In this document: piece after piece, positions 25,427-36,000 of the stretch
How the letters are laid out: each line of letters opens with the position of its first letter
Numbering within the stretch: the first letter of the stretch is position 1
DNA from: Mangrovibacter yixingensis
Lineage (GTDB): Bacteria; Pseudomonadota; Gammaproteobacteria; Enterobacterales; Enterobacteriaceae
Direction: 5' to 3'
DNA: 64,000 nucleotides
Assembly: GCF_020523985.1 (NCBI RefSeq)
Contig: NZ_JAIVKM010000002.1
Span: 62,001 to 126,000 of the forward strand
Made by a program: the position numbers and the translations under genes
Notes under the pieces: generated by a model
Told to the model about the DNA's origin: nothing
Seen by the model: the letters and a program-made list of their open reading frames with translations, nothing else
Databases searched by the model: none

Positions 25427-26608
25427 ATGTCTGCTGCTTTTGATACCTCTGATCTATTTACTCCTGCTCAAATTCCCCATGAAAAACTGGAAAATGCATT
25501 ACAGGACGCATGCAGTGCGGTGCTAAATAATGTCCGCCGCATTGGCGACCGCAACCCCAAAATAGGCTGGGATAACAGCGTTAAATACCGGTTTTGCCCA
25601 CCAAGGGACTGGGTGTGTGGTTTCTGGGCCGGGCAACTATGGCTGGCATACAAAGTCACAGGGGAAAGCCGGTTACGCAACAGTGCAGCCATGCGCCACC
25701 CTTACTTCAAAACCCTGCTCGATCATCCCGAATGGATGGATCATGATCTTGGGTTCCAGTTTTCGCTCTCATGTGTGGCGCAGTACAAACTCACTGGGTG
25801 CGAAGCCAGCAAAACGATGGCACTAAAAGCGGCAGATACATTACTGGGGCGGTTTCGCCGGGTAGGGAAATACCTGGTGGCATGGAATGAAAACCATGAA
25901 CTGGGGCTGGAACAAACCCTTGGGCGCACTATTATCGATTCGCTACAAAATCTCGCTTTATTATTCTGGGCATCCGCTGTCACTGCCAACCCGGTCTATC
26001 GCGAAGCCGCTCTCGCACACGCGCATACCCTGAAAAAGCATATTATTCGCGAAGACTACAGCACCTGGCACTGCTTCTTATTTGACCCATTAACTCAGCA
26101 ACCGCTTCGCGGGGAAACATTTCAGGGTTATGCCGATAATTCTTGCTGGTCTCGCGGCCAGGCCTGGGCCATTCATGGCTATGCGCAAATTTATGAATAC
26201 ACCGGGGACGCTCAATGGCTGGAAACCGCAAAACACCTGGCTGATTACGCCCTGGCCCATTTACCACAAGATGGTATTCCTCTGTGGGATTACTGCCTTC
26301 CTGAGCATGAAAAACCCTGGCGCGACTCATCCGCTGGCGCTATCACAGCCTCGGGTTTGTTATTAATCGCCCAGCATTGTACCGACAAAACCCAGCAGGA
26401 TTATTACCAGCACGCGGGAACTACCATGCTCGCAAGCCTTGTAGACCAGTGCTGCCTGGCGGGTAACCCACAAGCTGAAGGGTTGCTGAGTGAAGGTGCA
26501 TCTTTCGTAAAAGAAGGGTTATGCAACAACATGCTGCCCTATGGCGATTACTACTATCTGGAAGCACTGATGCGCGCCAACGGTTATAGCGACTTCTTCT
26601 GGAAATAA
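25427..26608 (+). CDS. Unsaturated glucuronyl hydrolase (GH88)
   Basis: 393 residues of an alpha/alpha-barrel. Motifs include WMDHDLGFQFSLSC with a conserved Asp, EQTLGRTIIDSLQNLALLFW with the second Asp, and the family signature TFQGYADNSCWSRGQAWAIHGY, then WRDSSAGAI. GH88 enzymes hydrate the C4-C5 double bond of uronides left by polysaccharide lyases, freeing the neighbouring sugar. There is no signal peptide, so it acts in the cytoplasm after uptake. It is followed by the TRAP genes and is first in the operon. The aglycone (GAG-, gellan/xanthan-, ulvan- or rhamnogalacturonan-type) is not decided by sequence. Confidence 0.9.
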   Translation: MSAAFDTSDLFTPAQIPHEKLENALQDACSAVLNNVRRIGDRNPKIGWDNSVKYRFCPPRDWVCGFWAGQLWLAYKVTGESRLRNSAAMRHPYFKTLLDHPEWMDHDLGFQFSLSCVAQYKLTGCEASKTMALKAADTLLGRFRRVGKYLVAWNENHELGLEQTLGRTIIDSLQNLALLFWASAVTANPVYREAALAHAHTLKKHIIREDYSTWHCFLFDPLTQQPLRGETFQGYADNSCWSRGQAWAIHGYAQIYEYTGDAQWLETAKHLADYALAHLPQDGIPLWDYCLPEHEKPWRDSSAGAITASGLLLIAQHCTDKTQQDYYQHAGTTMLASLVDQCCLAGNPQAEGLLSEGASFVKEGLCNNMLPYGDYYYLEALMRANGYSDFFWK

Positions 26609-26640
26609 CACTTCCCCTACATCAGAACAGGAACAACATA

Positions 26641-27627
26641 ATGAAAAGCCGTCTTCTGATTACTGCCCTACTTGCTACGGCACTGTCCTTCAGTGCCCAG
26701 GCTCGCACCTACAAACTGGCTACCAATACACCATCAGACAGCCCAACAGGCCAGGTCATTAAAGAATTTGTCGATGCAGTAAAAACCGGTACCGACAACC
26801 GGGTAAATATTCGCGTTTACTGGAATGGCGCGTTAGGCGGTCAAACACAGTACATTTCACAAGTGCAAAGTGGCGTAATTGATATGGGCATGCTCAACAG
26901 TGGCATGCTGGAAAACCTGCAACCTGCAATCGGCGTTATTAACCTGCCTTATATCTTTCGTGATCTTGAGGAATACCACAAAGTCATGAGCAGCGACTAC
27001 ATGCACAACGAGTTGCTGGCAACCACCCAAAAAAATGGCTTTGAAGTTTTAGGGTATATCAGCAATGGCTTTCGCAGCCTCCATGCATCCAAACCCATTT
27101 ACAGCATTGAGGATATTCGTGGTTTGAAAATCCGCACCATGGCTTCAGACACCTACATCCGCATGATACAGGCTATGGGTGCCATCCCCGTACCACTGGA
27201 ATTCACTGAAACTTACGGTGCGTTGCAACAAGGTATGGTCGATGGGGCGGAAGGCAGCCTGGCAGGCTTATGGGAAATAAAATTTGGTGAAGTCACTAAA
27301 TATGGGGTGCGCAGTGAGCAAACTCGCCTGACAGATTTTATTGTACTTAGCCAACGCGCCATAAAAACAATTTCTGATGAAGACATGGGCGTATTGCGCA
27401 CAGCAATGCACGCGGCATCAGAACACTCCATCAACTTAATTGATGCTACTCATAAAAAATCCGAAAAACTGGCGGAAGAGAAAATGGGGGTCGTGATTAC
27501 CGACATCGATAAAGCGCCGCTCATTGAAGTCATGAAACCCCTGTGGCGCGATGCCATGCAAGACCCGGATAAACGTGAAGCACTGGAACGCATTTTCGCA
27601 ATAGAAGACCGCGAACTGGATGTTTAA
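26641..27627 (+). CDS. TRAP transporter substrate-binding protein (DctP type)
   Basis: 328 residues with a signal peptide cleaved near SAQA-RTYK. DctP-family motifs are GGQTQYISQVQSGVIDMGM, KIRTMASDTYIRMIQAMGAIPVPLEFTETYGALQQGMVDGAEG and the helix following it. R122-like and T/N residues in KIRTM and VPLEF bind the substrate carboxylate in known members. It delivers a uronic-acid-containing ligand to the DctQM membrane protein encoded next; the genes overlap by 8 bases. By context the ligand is an unsaturated uronide used by the GH88 enzyme. Confidence 0.9.
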   Translation: MKSRLLITALLATALSFSAQARTYKLATNTPSDSPTGQVIKEFVDAVKTGTDNRVNIRVYWNGALGGQTQYISQVQSGVIDMGMLNSGMLENLQPAIGVINLPYIFRDLEEYHKVMSSDYMHNELLATTQKNGFEVLGYISNGFRSLHASKPIYSIEDIRGLKIRTMASDTYIRMIQAMGAIPVPLEFTETYGALQQGMVDGAEGSLAGLWEIKFGEVTKYGVRSEQTRLTDFIVLSQRAIKTISDEDMGVLRTAMHAASEHSINLIDATHKKSEKLAEEKMGVVITDIDKAPLIEVMKPLWRDAMQDPDKREALERIFAIEDRELDV

Positions 27628-29614
27628 CCTGGCCGGCGTGCGCCCACAGCACGCCCGGCTCACAATGAGTGACCACGCAATGAACCAGACAACTTCCCCG
27701 AGCCTTGCAGAGCAACCTGCGCCTCTGGCTGCAGGCAGGTTGCACCGTGTTGAGCATGTACTGTCACTAATCCTCACGGGCTTTATGGTTTGCCTGCTAG
27801 CCGCCATGAGTCTGTTGATTATTTACAGTGTAATCACCCGCTATTTTTTTCAGTCACCCAGCAGCCTGTCAGAAGAACTGTTGCGCTTTTCACTGATCTG
27901 GTTGGGATTAATTGGCGCTGCACTCTGTTTTAACGGCACTCGCCACCTCAGCCTGCCCATATTATTTGACCGTGCCAGCCCCACAGCACAACGCTGGATG
28001 ATGCAATTTAATAACATGCTGATTATCGCCTTAGGGCTGATTTTGCTGGCTGGCGGTTGGCAGGCAATGGAAAAGAACAGCCAGATGCTGACGCCCATGC
28101 TCAAAGTTTCGGTTGGCACGCTGCATGGTGCTGTCGTGCTGTGCGGCGTATTTATGATTATCCACCGCGTGTTATTTGCCTTACGCGAATTGGGCTGTTC
28201 ACTGCGCACATTGCTGGAAGGCCTGGTATGTGGGCTGGGCCTGGCCGCAGTGGTGTTTGCCACCAGCCAATTTTCCGCAACGCCAGTGTGGGAGTGGTTG
28301 GTTTACGACCACCTTGAGGCCACTTCACTACTGATTTTATTTGGTACATTTTTTCTGTTTCTGGCCATGAATACCCCAATTGCCGTTGGCCTGGCTCTTT
28401 CAGGTTTATTCACCCTGGCACTGCAAATAGCCCCTGGCGACTTGCTAGCGGTAGTTGGGGAAAAGATGTTTTCCGGGCTGGACAGCTTTGGTTTTTTGGC
28501 GCTGCCATTCTTTATTCTGGCCGGGAATATTATGAACCAGGGCGGTATTGCACGCCGCTTACTTGACCTCGCATTACTGCTGGGTAAGCGCATTCCAGGC
28601 AATTTATGGCAGTCGAATATCATCGCCAATATGTTGTTCGGATCATTGTCAGGTTCAGCAATTGCAGCCTCTACCGCAATTGGCGGTATTGTCGCCCCCA
28701 TGGCGAAAGAAAAAGGCTATGACATGGCCTTTACTACCGCCGTGAATGCCAGTTCAGCGCCCACAGGTATGCTTATCCCACCGACGGGTGTTTTTATCAT
28801 GTATTCCCTGATAACCGGTGGCAGTGCATCTATTGCTGCACTGTTCCTGGCCGGTTACCTGCCGGGCATTATGATGGGGCTGGCAGTCATGGTTGTTGCC
28901 TGGATATGGGCTAAACGGCATAACTACCCGGTCGATAAATCGCCCTGGGTGTGGCGGGAAATATCACAGGTTGTCATACGGGCATTACCCAGCCTTTCAT
29001 TGGTTGTGCTCATTATTGGCGGCATTATTGGTGGCATATTTACCGCAACAGAAGGGGCAGGTGTGGCGGTGGCCTGGAGCCTGATGTTAGGGCTGTTCTA
29101 CCGCACTCTCAGTGTGCAAAAACTGGTAAAAGTGCTGGCTGAATCAGCAATCACTTCTGCGGTTATTCTGTTTCTTATTGCCTGCTCAGGGCTCATGAGC
29201 TGGTCAATGACCTTTGCCAATATTCCAGACACTATCGGCGAGTTGTTAATCAGTGTCAGTGACAACAAGTTCGTTATTTTGCTGTTGATAACCCTGACAT
29301 TATTGGTGGTTGGCGTATTTATGGATATGACACCAGCCATGCTGATCTTTACCCCGATTCTGTTCCCTGTCGTCACGGAACTGGGTATGAGCCCGGTGCA
29401 GTTCGGTGTGGTACTCACCTACAACCTGGCAATTGGCATTGTCACCCCGCCAGTCGGCACCGTGCTGTTTGTTTCCTGCAGCATCACCGGTGAAAAAGTC
29501 ACCCGAGTGATTCGCCCCTTGCTGCCAATCTTTGCCATGCAACTGGTGGGGTTGCTGCTTATCACCTGGTTCCCATTCTTCACTCTCTGGCTGCCAGGGC
29601 TGTTTGGCCTGTAA
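27620..29614 (+). CDS. TRAP transporter fused membrane subunit (DctQM)
   Basis: 664 residues. The N-terminal 200 form the small four-helix DctQ part (SLSEELLRFSLIWLGLIGAALCF). The rest is the large DctM part (LALPFFILAGNIMNQGGIARRLLDLALLLGKRIPG, NASSAPTGMLIPPTGVFIMYSL, GIVTPPVGTVLF). Fusion of Q and M is known in this family. It uses a Na+ gradient to drive uptake. The start at 27620 overlaps the binding-protein stop; a later ATG (27665) is possible. It precedes the DUF2264 gene by 17 bases. Confidence 0.9.
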   Translation: MFNLAGVRPQHARLTMSDHAMNQTTSPSLAEQPAPLAAGRLHRVEHVLSLILTGFMVCLLAAMSLLIIYSVITRYFFQSPSSLSEELLRFSLIWLGLIGAALCFNGTRHLSLPILFDRASPTAQRWMMQFNNMLIIALGLILLAGGWQAMEKNSQMLTPMLKVSVGTLHGAVVLCGVFMIIHRVLFALRELGCSLRTLLEGLVCGLGLAAVVFATSQFSATPVWEWLVYDHLEATSLLILFGTFFLFLAMNTPIAVGLALSGLFTLALQIAPGDLLAVVGEKMFSGLDSFGFLALPFFILAGNIMNQGGIARRLLDLALLLGKRIPGNLWQSNIIANMLFGSLSGSAIAASTAIGGIVAPMAKEKGYDMAFTTAVNASSAPTGMLIPPTGVFIMYSLITGGSASIAALFLAGYLPGIMMGLAVMVVAWIWAKRHNYPVDKSPWVWREISQVVIRALPSLSLVVLIIGGIIGGIFTATEGAGVAVAWSLMLGLFYRTLSVQKLVKVLAESAITSAVILFLIACSGLMSWSMTFANIPDTIGELLISVSDNKFVILLLITLTLLVVGVFMDMTPAMLIFTPILFPVVTELGMSPVQFGVVLTYNLAIGIVTPPVGTVLFVSCSITGEKVTRVIRPLLPIFAMQLVGLLLITWFPFFTLWLPGLFGL

Positions 29615-29631
29615 CTGAAAGGAGTCACTTC

Positions 29632-31374
29632 ATGGCATATTATCTCCCCTTTAAAAACAACCCATTAAAAACACGCGCAGATGCCCAACAGATGGTGCGG
29701 GATCTGTTTACTCCACTAATCCCTTATTTGTCACACCAGGGAGCCGCACTGGATCTCGATGAAGGCGGCGCGATTTTCGATATGCAGGCAAGCGCACTTG
29801 AAGGTGTGGCTCGCCCACTATGGGGCATTATCCCGTTGGTGCTCGGCGGTGGTGAGTTTCCCTGGTGGCCGCTGGTGCATAATGCAATCCGTGAAGGCGT
29901 TGACCCAACACACCCCCATTACTGGGGGCCAACCGGTGATATCAACCAACGGAGTGTTGAAATGGCTGCGTTTGGTTTTTTACTGGCCGTTCTGCCGGAA
30001 AAAGGCTGGCAACCACTGCCCGCGACTACGCAGGAGCAGTTAGCGACCTGGCTTGCCGGTATCCAGCGCCATACCATGCCGCAGAACAACTGGCTGTTTT
30101 TTACCCTGCTGGTACAAGCCGGGTTAACTCGGGTTGGTCGGGAAGACCTGGTAGACCAGTCATTACGCAGCCACTACCTGGAGAAAATTGCCAGTTGGTA
30201 CCGGGCAGAAGGTTGGTATGGCGATGGAGACGACCAGGCAATTGACCACTATGGTGGCTTCGCCATGCATTTTTATGGGCTAATTTACTCCTGCCTGCTG
30301 GCGAACCCCGATAAAGAGTATGCACAATTGTTTACCCGGCATGCCCGCGACTTCATAACCCCCTTCTCCACCTGGTTTGCTGACAGCGGTGAAACCCTGC
30401 CAGTTGGCCGCTCAGGCTGCTACCGTTTTGCCAGTGCCAGTTTTTGGGGGGCGGCCGCCATGCTGCCTTTAGAACAAGACGAGATGGCACAGGTAAAAGG
30501 CCTGTGGGCTCGCCATATTCGTAGCTGGCAACTCAGCCCAATATTTAGCGAAAGCGGTCTGTTAACCCGTGGCTACAGGTATCCGAACTTACTCATGGCT
30601 GAATGGTACAATTCACCCACTTCGCCCTGGTGGGCAATGAAAGCCTTTTTGCCCCTACTGTTACCTGAAACCCACCCTTTCTGGCGTAGTGAAGAAGCAC
30701 CGGCTTGCGCGCCTGCCCCAATATTTTCCATGCCTGCCGCCAACAGCATTGCACAGCGGGTAAACGGCCACAGCATTGTGCATTTTTCCGGGTTTATCGA
30801 AACCAAATTTCAGTGGGATAAATACAACAAATTTGCTTACTCCACGGCATTTGGCCCGGAGATGGAAAGTACCGCTTACGGCCACCTTCTCAATTTTGGC
30901 GATAATATTCTCGCATTCAGCCAGGATAACGGAATTAACTGGCACATGCGACACGCCAATAAATCCGTGAAAGTTGCCGGTAACACTATGCATATCCACT
31001 GGTTGGCGGGCGAGCTTGAAGTCGAGACACTGATTACTGTGCTGGGTAATGGCCGCTGCCGTCGGCGCCACCGCTTTATATTAAACAAACCTGCGTTGGT
31101 TGCAGAAACCGGGTTTGCCGTGCACCAGTGGTATAACGCGCATGCTTGCCTGGTAAACACGGCAGGCGTTGGTGCGCAAATTGCGCTGGACGGTGAAAAT
31201 GGGCAATCCCGAATAACCAGCCGTGATAACCATGCCAAAGAAACACACACAGCTACACGGGCGCATACCAACCTGTTGTCACCGCGCTCAGCAGTGCCTT
31301 TCCTGTTAACCCACTTACCAACAGGTGAACAGGTACTGGAAAGCGAATTTGAGGCTCTGCCCAAAACCCAGTAA
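29632..31374 (+). CDS. DUF2264-family protein of the uronide locus
   Basis: 580 residues. The start NPLKTRADAQQMVRDLFTPLIPYLS and the ALEGVARPLWGIIPLVLGGGEFPWWPLV region are typical of DUF2264, an alpha/alpha-barrel group whose C-terminal beta-rich part resembles the second domain of polysaccharide lyases. The barrel contains WYGDGDDQAIDHYGGFAMHFYG and VGRSGCYRFASASFWG. There is no signal peptide. It is the last gene of the GH88-TRAP operon, with a GAAAGGAG ribosome site. It probably acts on the imported uronide, as a lyase or hydrolase, but the activity of the family is not established to my knowledge. Confidence 0.85.
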   Translation: MAYYLPFKNNPLKTRADAQQMVRDLFTPLIPYLSHQGAALDLDEGGAIFDMQASALEGVARPLWGIIPLVLGGGEFPWWPLVHNAIREGVDPTHPHYWGPTGDINQRSVEMAAFGFLLAVLPEKGWQPLPATTQEQLATWLAGIQRHTMPQNNWLFFTLLVQAGLTRVGREDLVDQSLRSHYLEKIASWYRAEGWYGDGDDQAIDHYGGFAMHFYGLIYSCLLANPDKEYAQLFTRHARDFITPFSTWFADSGETLPVGRSGCYRFASASFWGAAAMLPLEQDEMAQVKGLWARHIRSWQLSPIFSESGLLTRGYRYPNLLMAEWYNSPTSPWWAMKAFLPLLLPETHPFWRSEEAPACAPAPIFSMPAANSIAQRVNGHSIVHFSGFIETKFQWDKYNKFAYSTAFGPEMESTAYGHLLNFGDNILAFSQDNGINWHMRHANKSVKVAGNTMHIHWLAGELEVETLITVLGNGRCRRRHRFILNKPALVAETGFAVHQWYNAHACLVNTAGVGAQIALDGENGQSRITSRDNHAKETHTATRAHTNLLSPRSAVPFLLTHLPTGEQVLESEFEALPKTQ

Positions 31375-31607
31375 TTATCATTGCGCCATCTGTTATTTTA
31401 CTTATGGCGCATCATCACCTGCCCTAACCACAAATTCGATGTATTTCCCCGCTGCGTTAATTTAATAATTACTAAAAATAAAAATTAGCTATGCTTAATG
31501 AAAAAAATAAACCAACCAAATATCTGCTATTTGAGCAACTCCAGGCTAATACTTTCCTATACAAAGAGAGAATAAAAACATTCGCCACTGCAACAGCGGA
31601 GAAAATC

Positions 31608-32906
31608 ATGTTTGGACTGCCTAAACCTCAGGGGTTAAAAAAAGGTGCCGTTTCAGGGCTGAAAAGCAACCTTCAATCTTTTGATTTAAATGCGATTAAA
31701 TCTGCCGTTGCCTGGATAGAGTTTCTACCTGATGGCACCATTTTGTATGCCAATGATCTTTTTTTGGCCGTATCTGGCTATTCACTCGATGAGATCCAGG
31801 GCCGCCACCATCGTATATTCTGCCAGCCAGATTACACTCAATCGCCCGAATATAGCGCTTTCTGGCAACAGTTGGCCTCAGGCTCCCCCGTAGATGGAAC
31901 ATTTGAGCGCTATAATAAAAACCACCAGCCTTTTTTTCTGCGCGCAACTTACTTCCCGGTTAAAAACCAGCAAGGCGTGGTGGTAAAGGTGATTAAACTT
32001 GCCTCTGACATTACGGCTCAGCACCAGGAACTGGAAGATAAAGATGCCATTATATCGGCCTTACACCGTTCACTGGCAGTAATCGAATTCACGCCTGACG
32101 GGCATATTCTTTGGGCGAATAATAATTTTCTAAAAACTATGGGTTACCAGCCAGATGAGATTGTGGGGAAACATCACCGGTTATTCTGTTATGACAGCTT
32201 TTATAAAGAAAACCCCCATTTTTGGGATAACTTGAAAAATGGCCAGTCTTTTGTAGGCCGCTTTGAGCGTAAAACATCTGATGGCGAACGTCTATGGCTG
32301 GAGGCCAGTTATAATCCAATTATTGATAGCCAGGGCGCAGTATATAAAGTGATTAAATTCGCATCGAATATTACTGCCCGGGTGGAGAATGCCAAACGCA
32401 TAGCTGATATTGCCGTCACCACATCAGAGCAAACATCACAAATTACCCATAACGCAAACCAGGTACTGGACGAAACCGTTGAGAACTCTGAACGTATTGC
32501 CGGGCAAGTGGATGCAGCCTCCCGTATCGGAGGCCAACTTACTGAATCCGCAAAGGATATCAGCACCATTGTAAGCACGATTGATGCTATTGCTTCACAA
32601 ACCAATATACTGGCACTAAATGCCGCAATAGAAGCGGCCCGCGCCGGGGAGTCCGGGCGTGGTTTCTCCGTTGTCGCGGAAGAAGTCCGCCGCCTGGCAG
32701 CCTCAACTTCAGATGCCACCCGCAAAATTACCCAAGTGGTAGAAAAAAACAATGCTCTGATTGCCGAGATGTACCGGCAAATGGATGAAATTAATCAGTT
32801 CCTGAAAACGGAACATGACAAAATCAGTGATCTGTCCCGCAGTTTGAGTGAAATCAACCGGGGTGTGAATGGATTCGTGGAGGTCATTCATAAATTAAAT
32901 GTGTAA
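31608..32906 (+). CDS. Soluble PAS-PAS chemoreceptor (BdlA/Aer-like)
   Basis: 432 residues from the ATG at 31608 (GGAGAAAATC upstream); the in-frame ATG at 31491 has no ribosome site. Two PAS domains each begin with I-E-F-(T/L)-PDG (about 66-180 and 185-300) and end in IKLASDIT or IKFASNIT. An MCP signalling domain follows, with the hairpin-tip sequence [33 protein letters not shown] (about 330-370). There is no membrane segment and no CheB/CheR pentapeptide. It resembles Pseudomonas BdlA, which couples signals to biofilm dispersal and c-di-GMP. It lies next to the kinase and cyclase genes. Confidence 0.85.
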   Translation: MFGLPKPQGLKKGAVSGLKSNLQSFDLNAIKSAVAWIEFLPDGTILYANDLFLAVSGYSLDEIQGRHHRIFCQPDYTQSPEYSAFWQQLASGSPVDGTFERYNKNHQPFFLRATYFPVKNQQGVVVKVIKLASDITAQHQELEDKDAIISALHRSLAVIEFTPDGHILWANNNFLKTMGYQPDEIVGKHHRLFCYDSFYKENPHFWDNLKNGQSFVGRFERKTSDGERLWLEASYNPIIDSQGAVYKVIKFASNITARVENAKRIADIAVTTSEQTSQITHNANQVLDETVENSERIAGQVDAASRIGGQLTESAKDISTIVSTIDAIASQTNILALNAAIEAARAGESGRGFSVVAEEVRRLAASTSDATRKITQVVEKNNALIAEMYRQMDEINQFLKTEHDKISDLSRSLSEINRGVNGFVEVIHKLNV

Positions 32907-33004
32907 CTGTGCCGATACTCCATACAACAGGTATTACAAAAAAACCCAGGTAATCGCTGTTTGATATATCGCGCTGACAACTGCGCATAATTTGGGATGA
33001 CAGC

Positions 33005-36000
33005 ATGCTGGCACAGCACATAACTAAGTTGTTGCATCTGCAATTCGCCACCGTAGCCACTTTTTTAGTGGGTATGCTGATGGCAGCGGGCGTTGCCCTC
33101 ACGGTGCATCAGCTTAACGAAGAGCATATCCGCCAGGCGATGATTAACAGTGCTCAGCCCGAGTTCAGCGCTGTAATTGCCTCTATGAGCCGCTACCAGT
33201 ACGGGTTATTTGAAGCACGAACAGCCGTTCTTAGCGGTGGTGGAGAAGATATTGAAAACTCAGGATTTAACGCTTTTGCCAAAACACTCGATCTGAAAAA
33301 TAACTTTCCAGGCGCTCGCGGGTTCGGTTTTGTGCGCCGGGTACCTCATGCCACACTTGCTGATTTTGTCGAAGAAGAGCGCCAGGAAACCTGGCCTGAT
33401 TTTTCCGTTAAATATATTGCACCCTGGCAAGGAGAACATTTCATTATTGAGTATCTTGAGCCGCAGAATGTCAGCACGAATGCCAAAGCGATTGGGTTGG
33501 ATATTGCTTCCGAGAAACAACGCCGTGAAGCCGCAACAAAAGCAATGAAAACAGGCAATGCCGCCATTACCAGGCCTTTGGCACTGCAATATTCAAATAA
33601 TATAAGCCACAATTCTTTTTTGATTTTACTCCCGATTTACCTGAACGCGACTACTCCGGAAACAGAGAACGAGCGGGTAAGCCAGTGCTTCGGTTGGGCT
33701 TTCGCGCCCCTGAGCATCGCCGATATTATGCGGTCACAACGCTTTCATGACCCAAACCTGATTCTTACCTTAAGCGATGTAACAGACCCAGAGAACCCAG
33801 AAACCTTCTACCGCAGCAGTATGGAAAATGGCGCATACACCTGGCACCAGGATAACCATATTCTTAGCCGTACGTGGCGCTTTTCTATTTCCACAACCCC
33901 AGTATGGCTTGCTGGCCTTAATCTTTTTTCCGTATCAGGCACCTTTTTTATCGGCATCTTGTTTTCGGCAATTTTGGCATTGCTGGTCAATATTGCGGTG
34001 TCGCGCGCCAATGACCGCAGGCGCTTATCTGTTGAGCAGAGCAAACTAACCTTGATAGTGGAAAGCTCCGCTGATGCGATTATTGGTAAAGATATTAACG
34101 GCAAAATAATTAGCTGGAATACCGGGGCAGAGAAAATGTTTGGCTACACCCGGGAAGAAGCAATGGGCCATTACCTGTCTGACTTAATTATCCCTATGCG
34201 CCTGCAAAATGAAGAAGTCATGACGCTGAACCGGGTCAGAAATAAAGAAACTATCAGCGATATGGAAACGGTACGGCGGCGTAAAGACGGCAGCGAATTA
34301 CAGGTTTCAGGGACTGTGTCCCCCATTCTGAATGCCAGCGGTGCTGTTATTGGTGCCTCAACAACCGTGCGCGATATCTCACAACAAAAAGAGAATGAAC
34401 AGCGCATTCAGGAACTGAACCAAAACCTGGAGCAACAGGTACGTGAGCGTACTGCGGAGCTGGCTGGCCTGAACACACTGCTCAGCACGGTTATGTCTGC
34501 CACCTATGAATTCACTATTATTGCCACTGATTTAACAGGGATTATTCGGCTGTTTAATAAAGGTGCAGAACGCATGCTGGGGTATAGCGAGGAGGAAGTG
34601 GTTGGCAAAGTTACCCCGGTAATTATCCATGTGCCAGAAGAAGTCGAACGGTACAGTCAACAACTGAGCGCGGAAACCCACACATCTGTCCGTGGCTTTG
34701 ATGTCTTCGTGCATCACGCCCGCCAGGGGCTCTCAGAGCAGCGCGAATGGACTTACGTGCGTAAAGATGGCAGCCGTTTCCCGGTGCGCTTAGTTGTCAC
34801 AACAATGCACAATGCCACTGGCGAACTGACCGGTTATCTGGGTATTTCAATGGACATTACCCAGCAACGCCAGGCGCAACAAGCTCTTGAATCAGCAAGG
34901 GATCAACTTCTGAGTACAACCCAAACGTTATTGACAGCCTCAAAAACTGCAGGGCTTGGGATATGGCGCTGGAATCTGGCAGATAACTCGCTGGAATGGA
35001 ATGATCTGATGTACAGCTTTTACGACCTGCCCACCTCTCTGGAAGGCAATGGGTTATCACTGAACCACTGGGAATCGCGCATTCACCCGGATGACCGGGA
35101 ACTGGCAATACAGCAATTACGTGATGCCGTAGATTTAAACCAGGAATATACACCTGCATTTCGGGTGGTTCAGCGAAACGGTGAAATACGTTACCTGCAG
35201 GCTGGCGCATATATAGAGCGAGACCACCAGGGCCAGGCGGTTCGCGTTACCGGCATTAATCTTGATGTCACAGAAGACCATGTTTTGCGTGGCAACCTGA
35301 TTGAAGCTAAAGAACAGGCTGATGCGGCTAACGCCGCGAAATCCATGTTCCTGGCGAATATGAGCCATGAAATACGCACGCCAATGAATGCCGTACTGGG
35401 CATGTTGCAGTTGTTGCTTAAAACCCAACTGGCACCGCGCCAGTATGATTTTGCTGAGAAAGCCCATATTGCGGCGAAGTCACTGCTGGGTTTACTCAAC
35501 GATATTCTGGACTATTCGAAAATTGACGCCGGGAAACTGGAGTTAGATAACCAGCCCTTTAATATCAATAAGCTGATGGAGCACCTGGCCATAGTGATGT
35601 CAGGCAACCTCAACAACAAATCCATCGAATTACTTTTCGACCTTGATAGCCAACTGCCACCAGACCTGACCGGTGATGAAATGCGCCTGCAACAGGTGCT
35701 GATAAATCTGGTCAGTAATGCCATCAAATTTACCGAACAGGGCGAAGTAGTGGTGACCACCCTCATGCTGGCAATGACCAGCCACAGCGTCACCCTCAAA
35801 TTCAGCGTTTCAGATACGGGGATTGGGATTAACCCGGACCAACTGGCACGTATTTTTGATGTGTTTACCCAGGCAGAGGCATCCACATCCCGCCGTTATG
35901 GTGGCACCGGATTAGGGTTGGTAATCAGCCGCCGGTTAGTCGAAAGCATGGGCGGTGAACTGGTGGTACACAGCACCGAAGGGAAAGGGAGTGACTTCTC

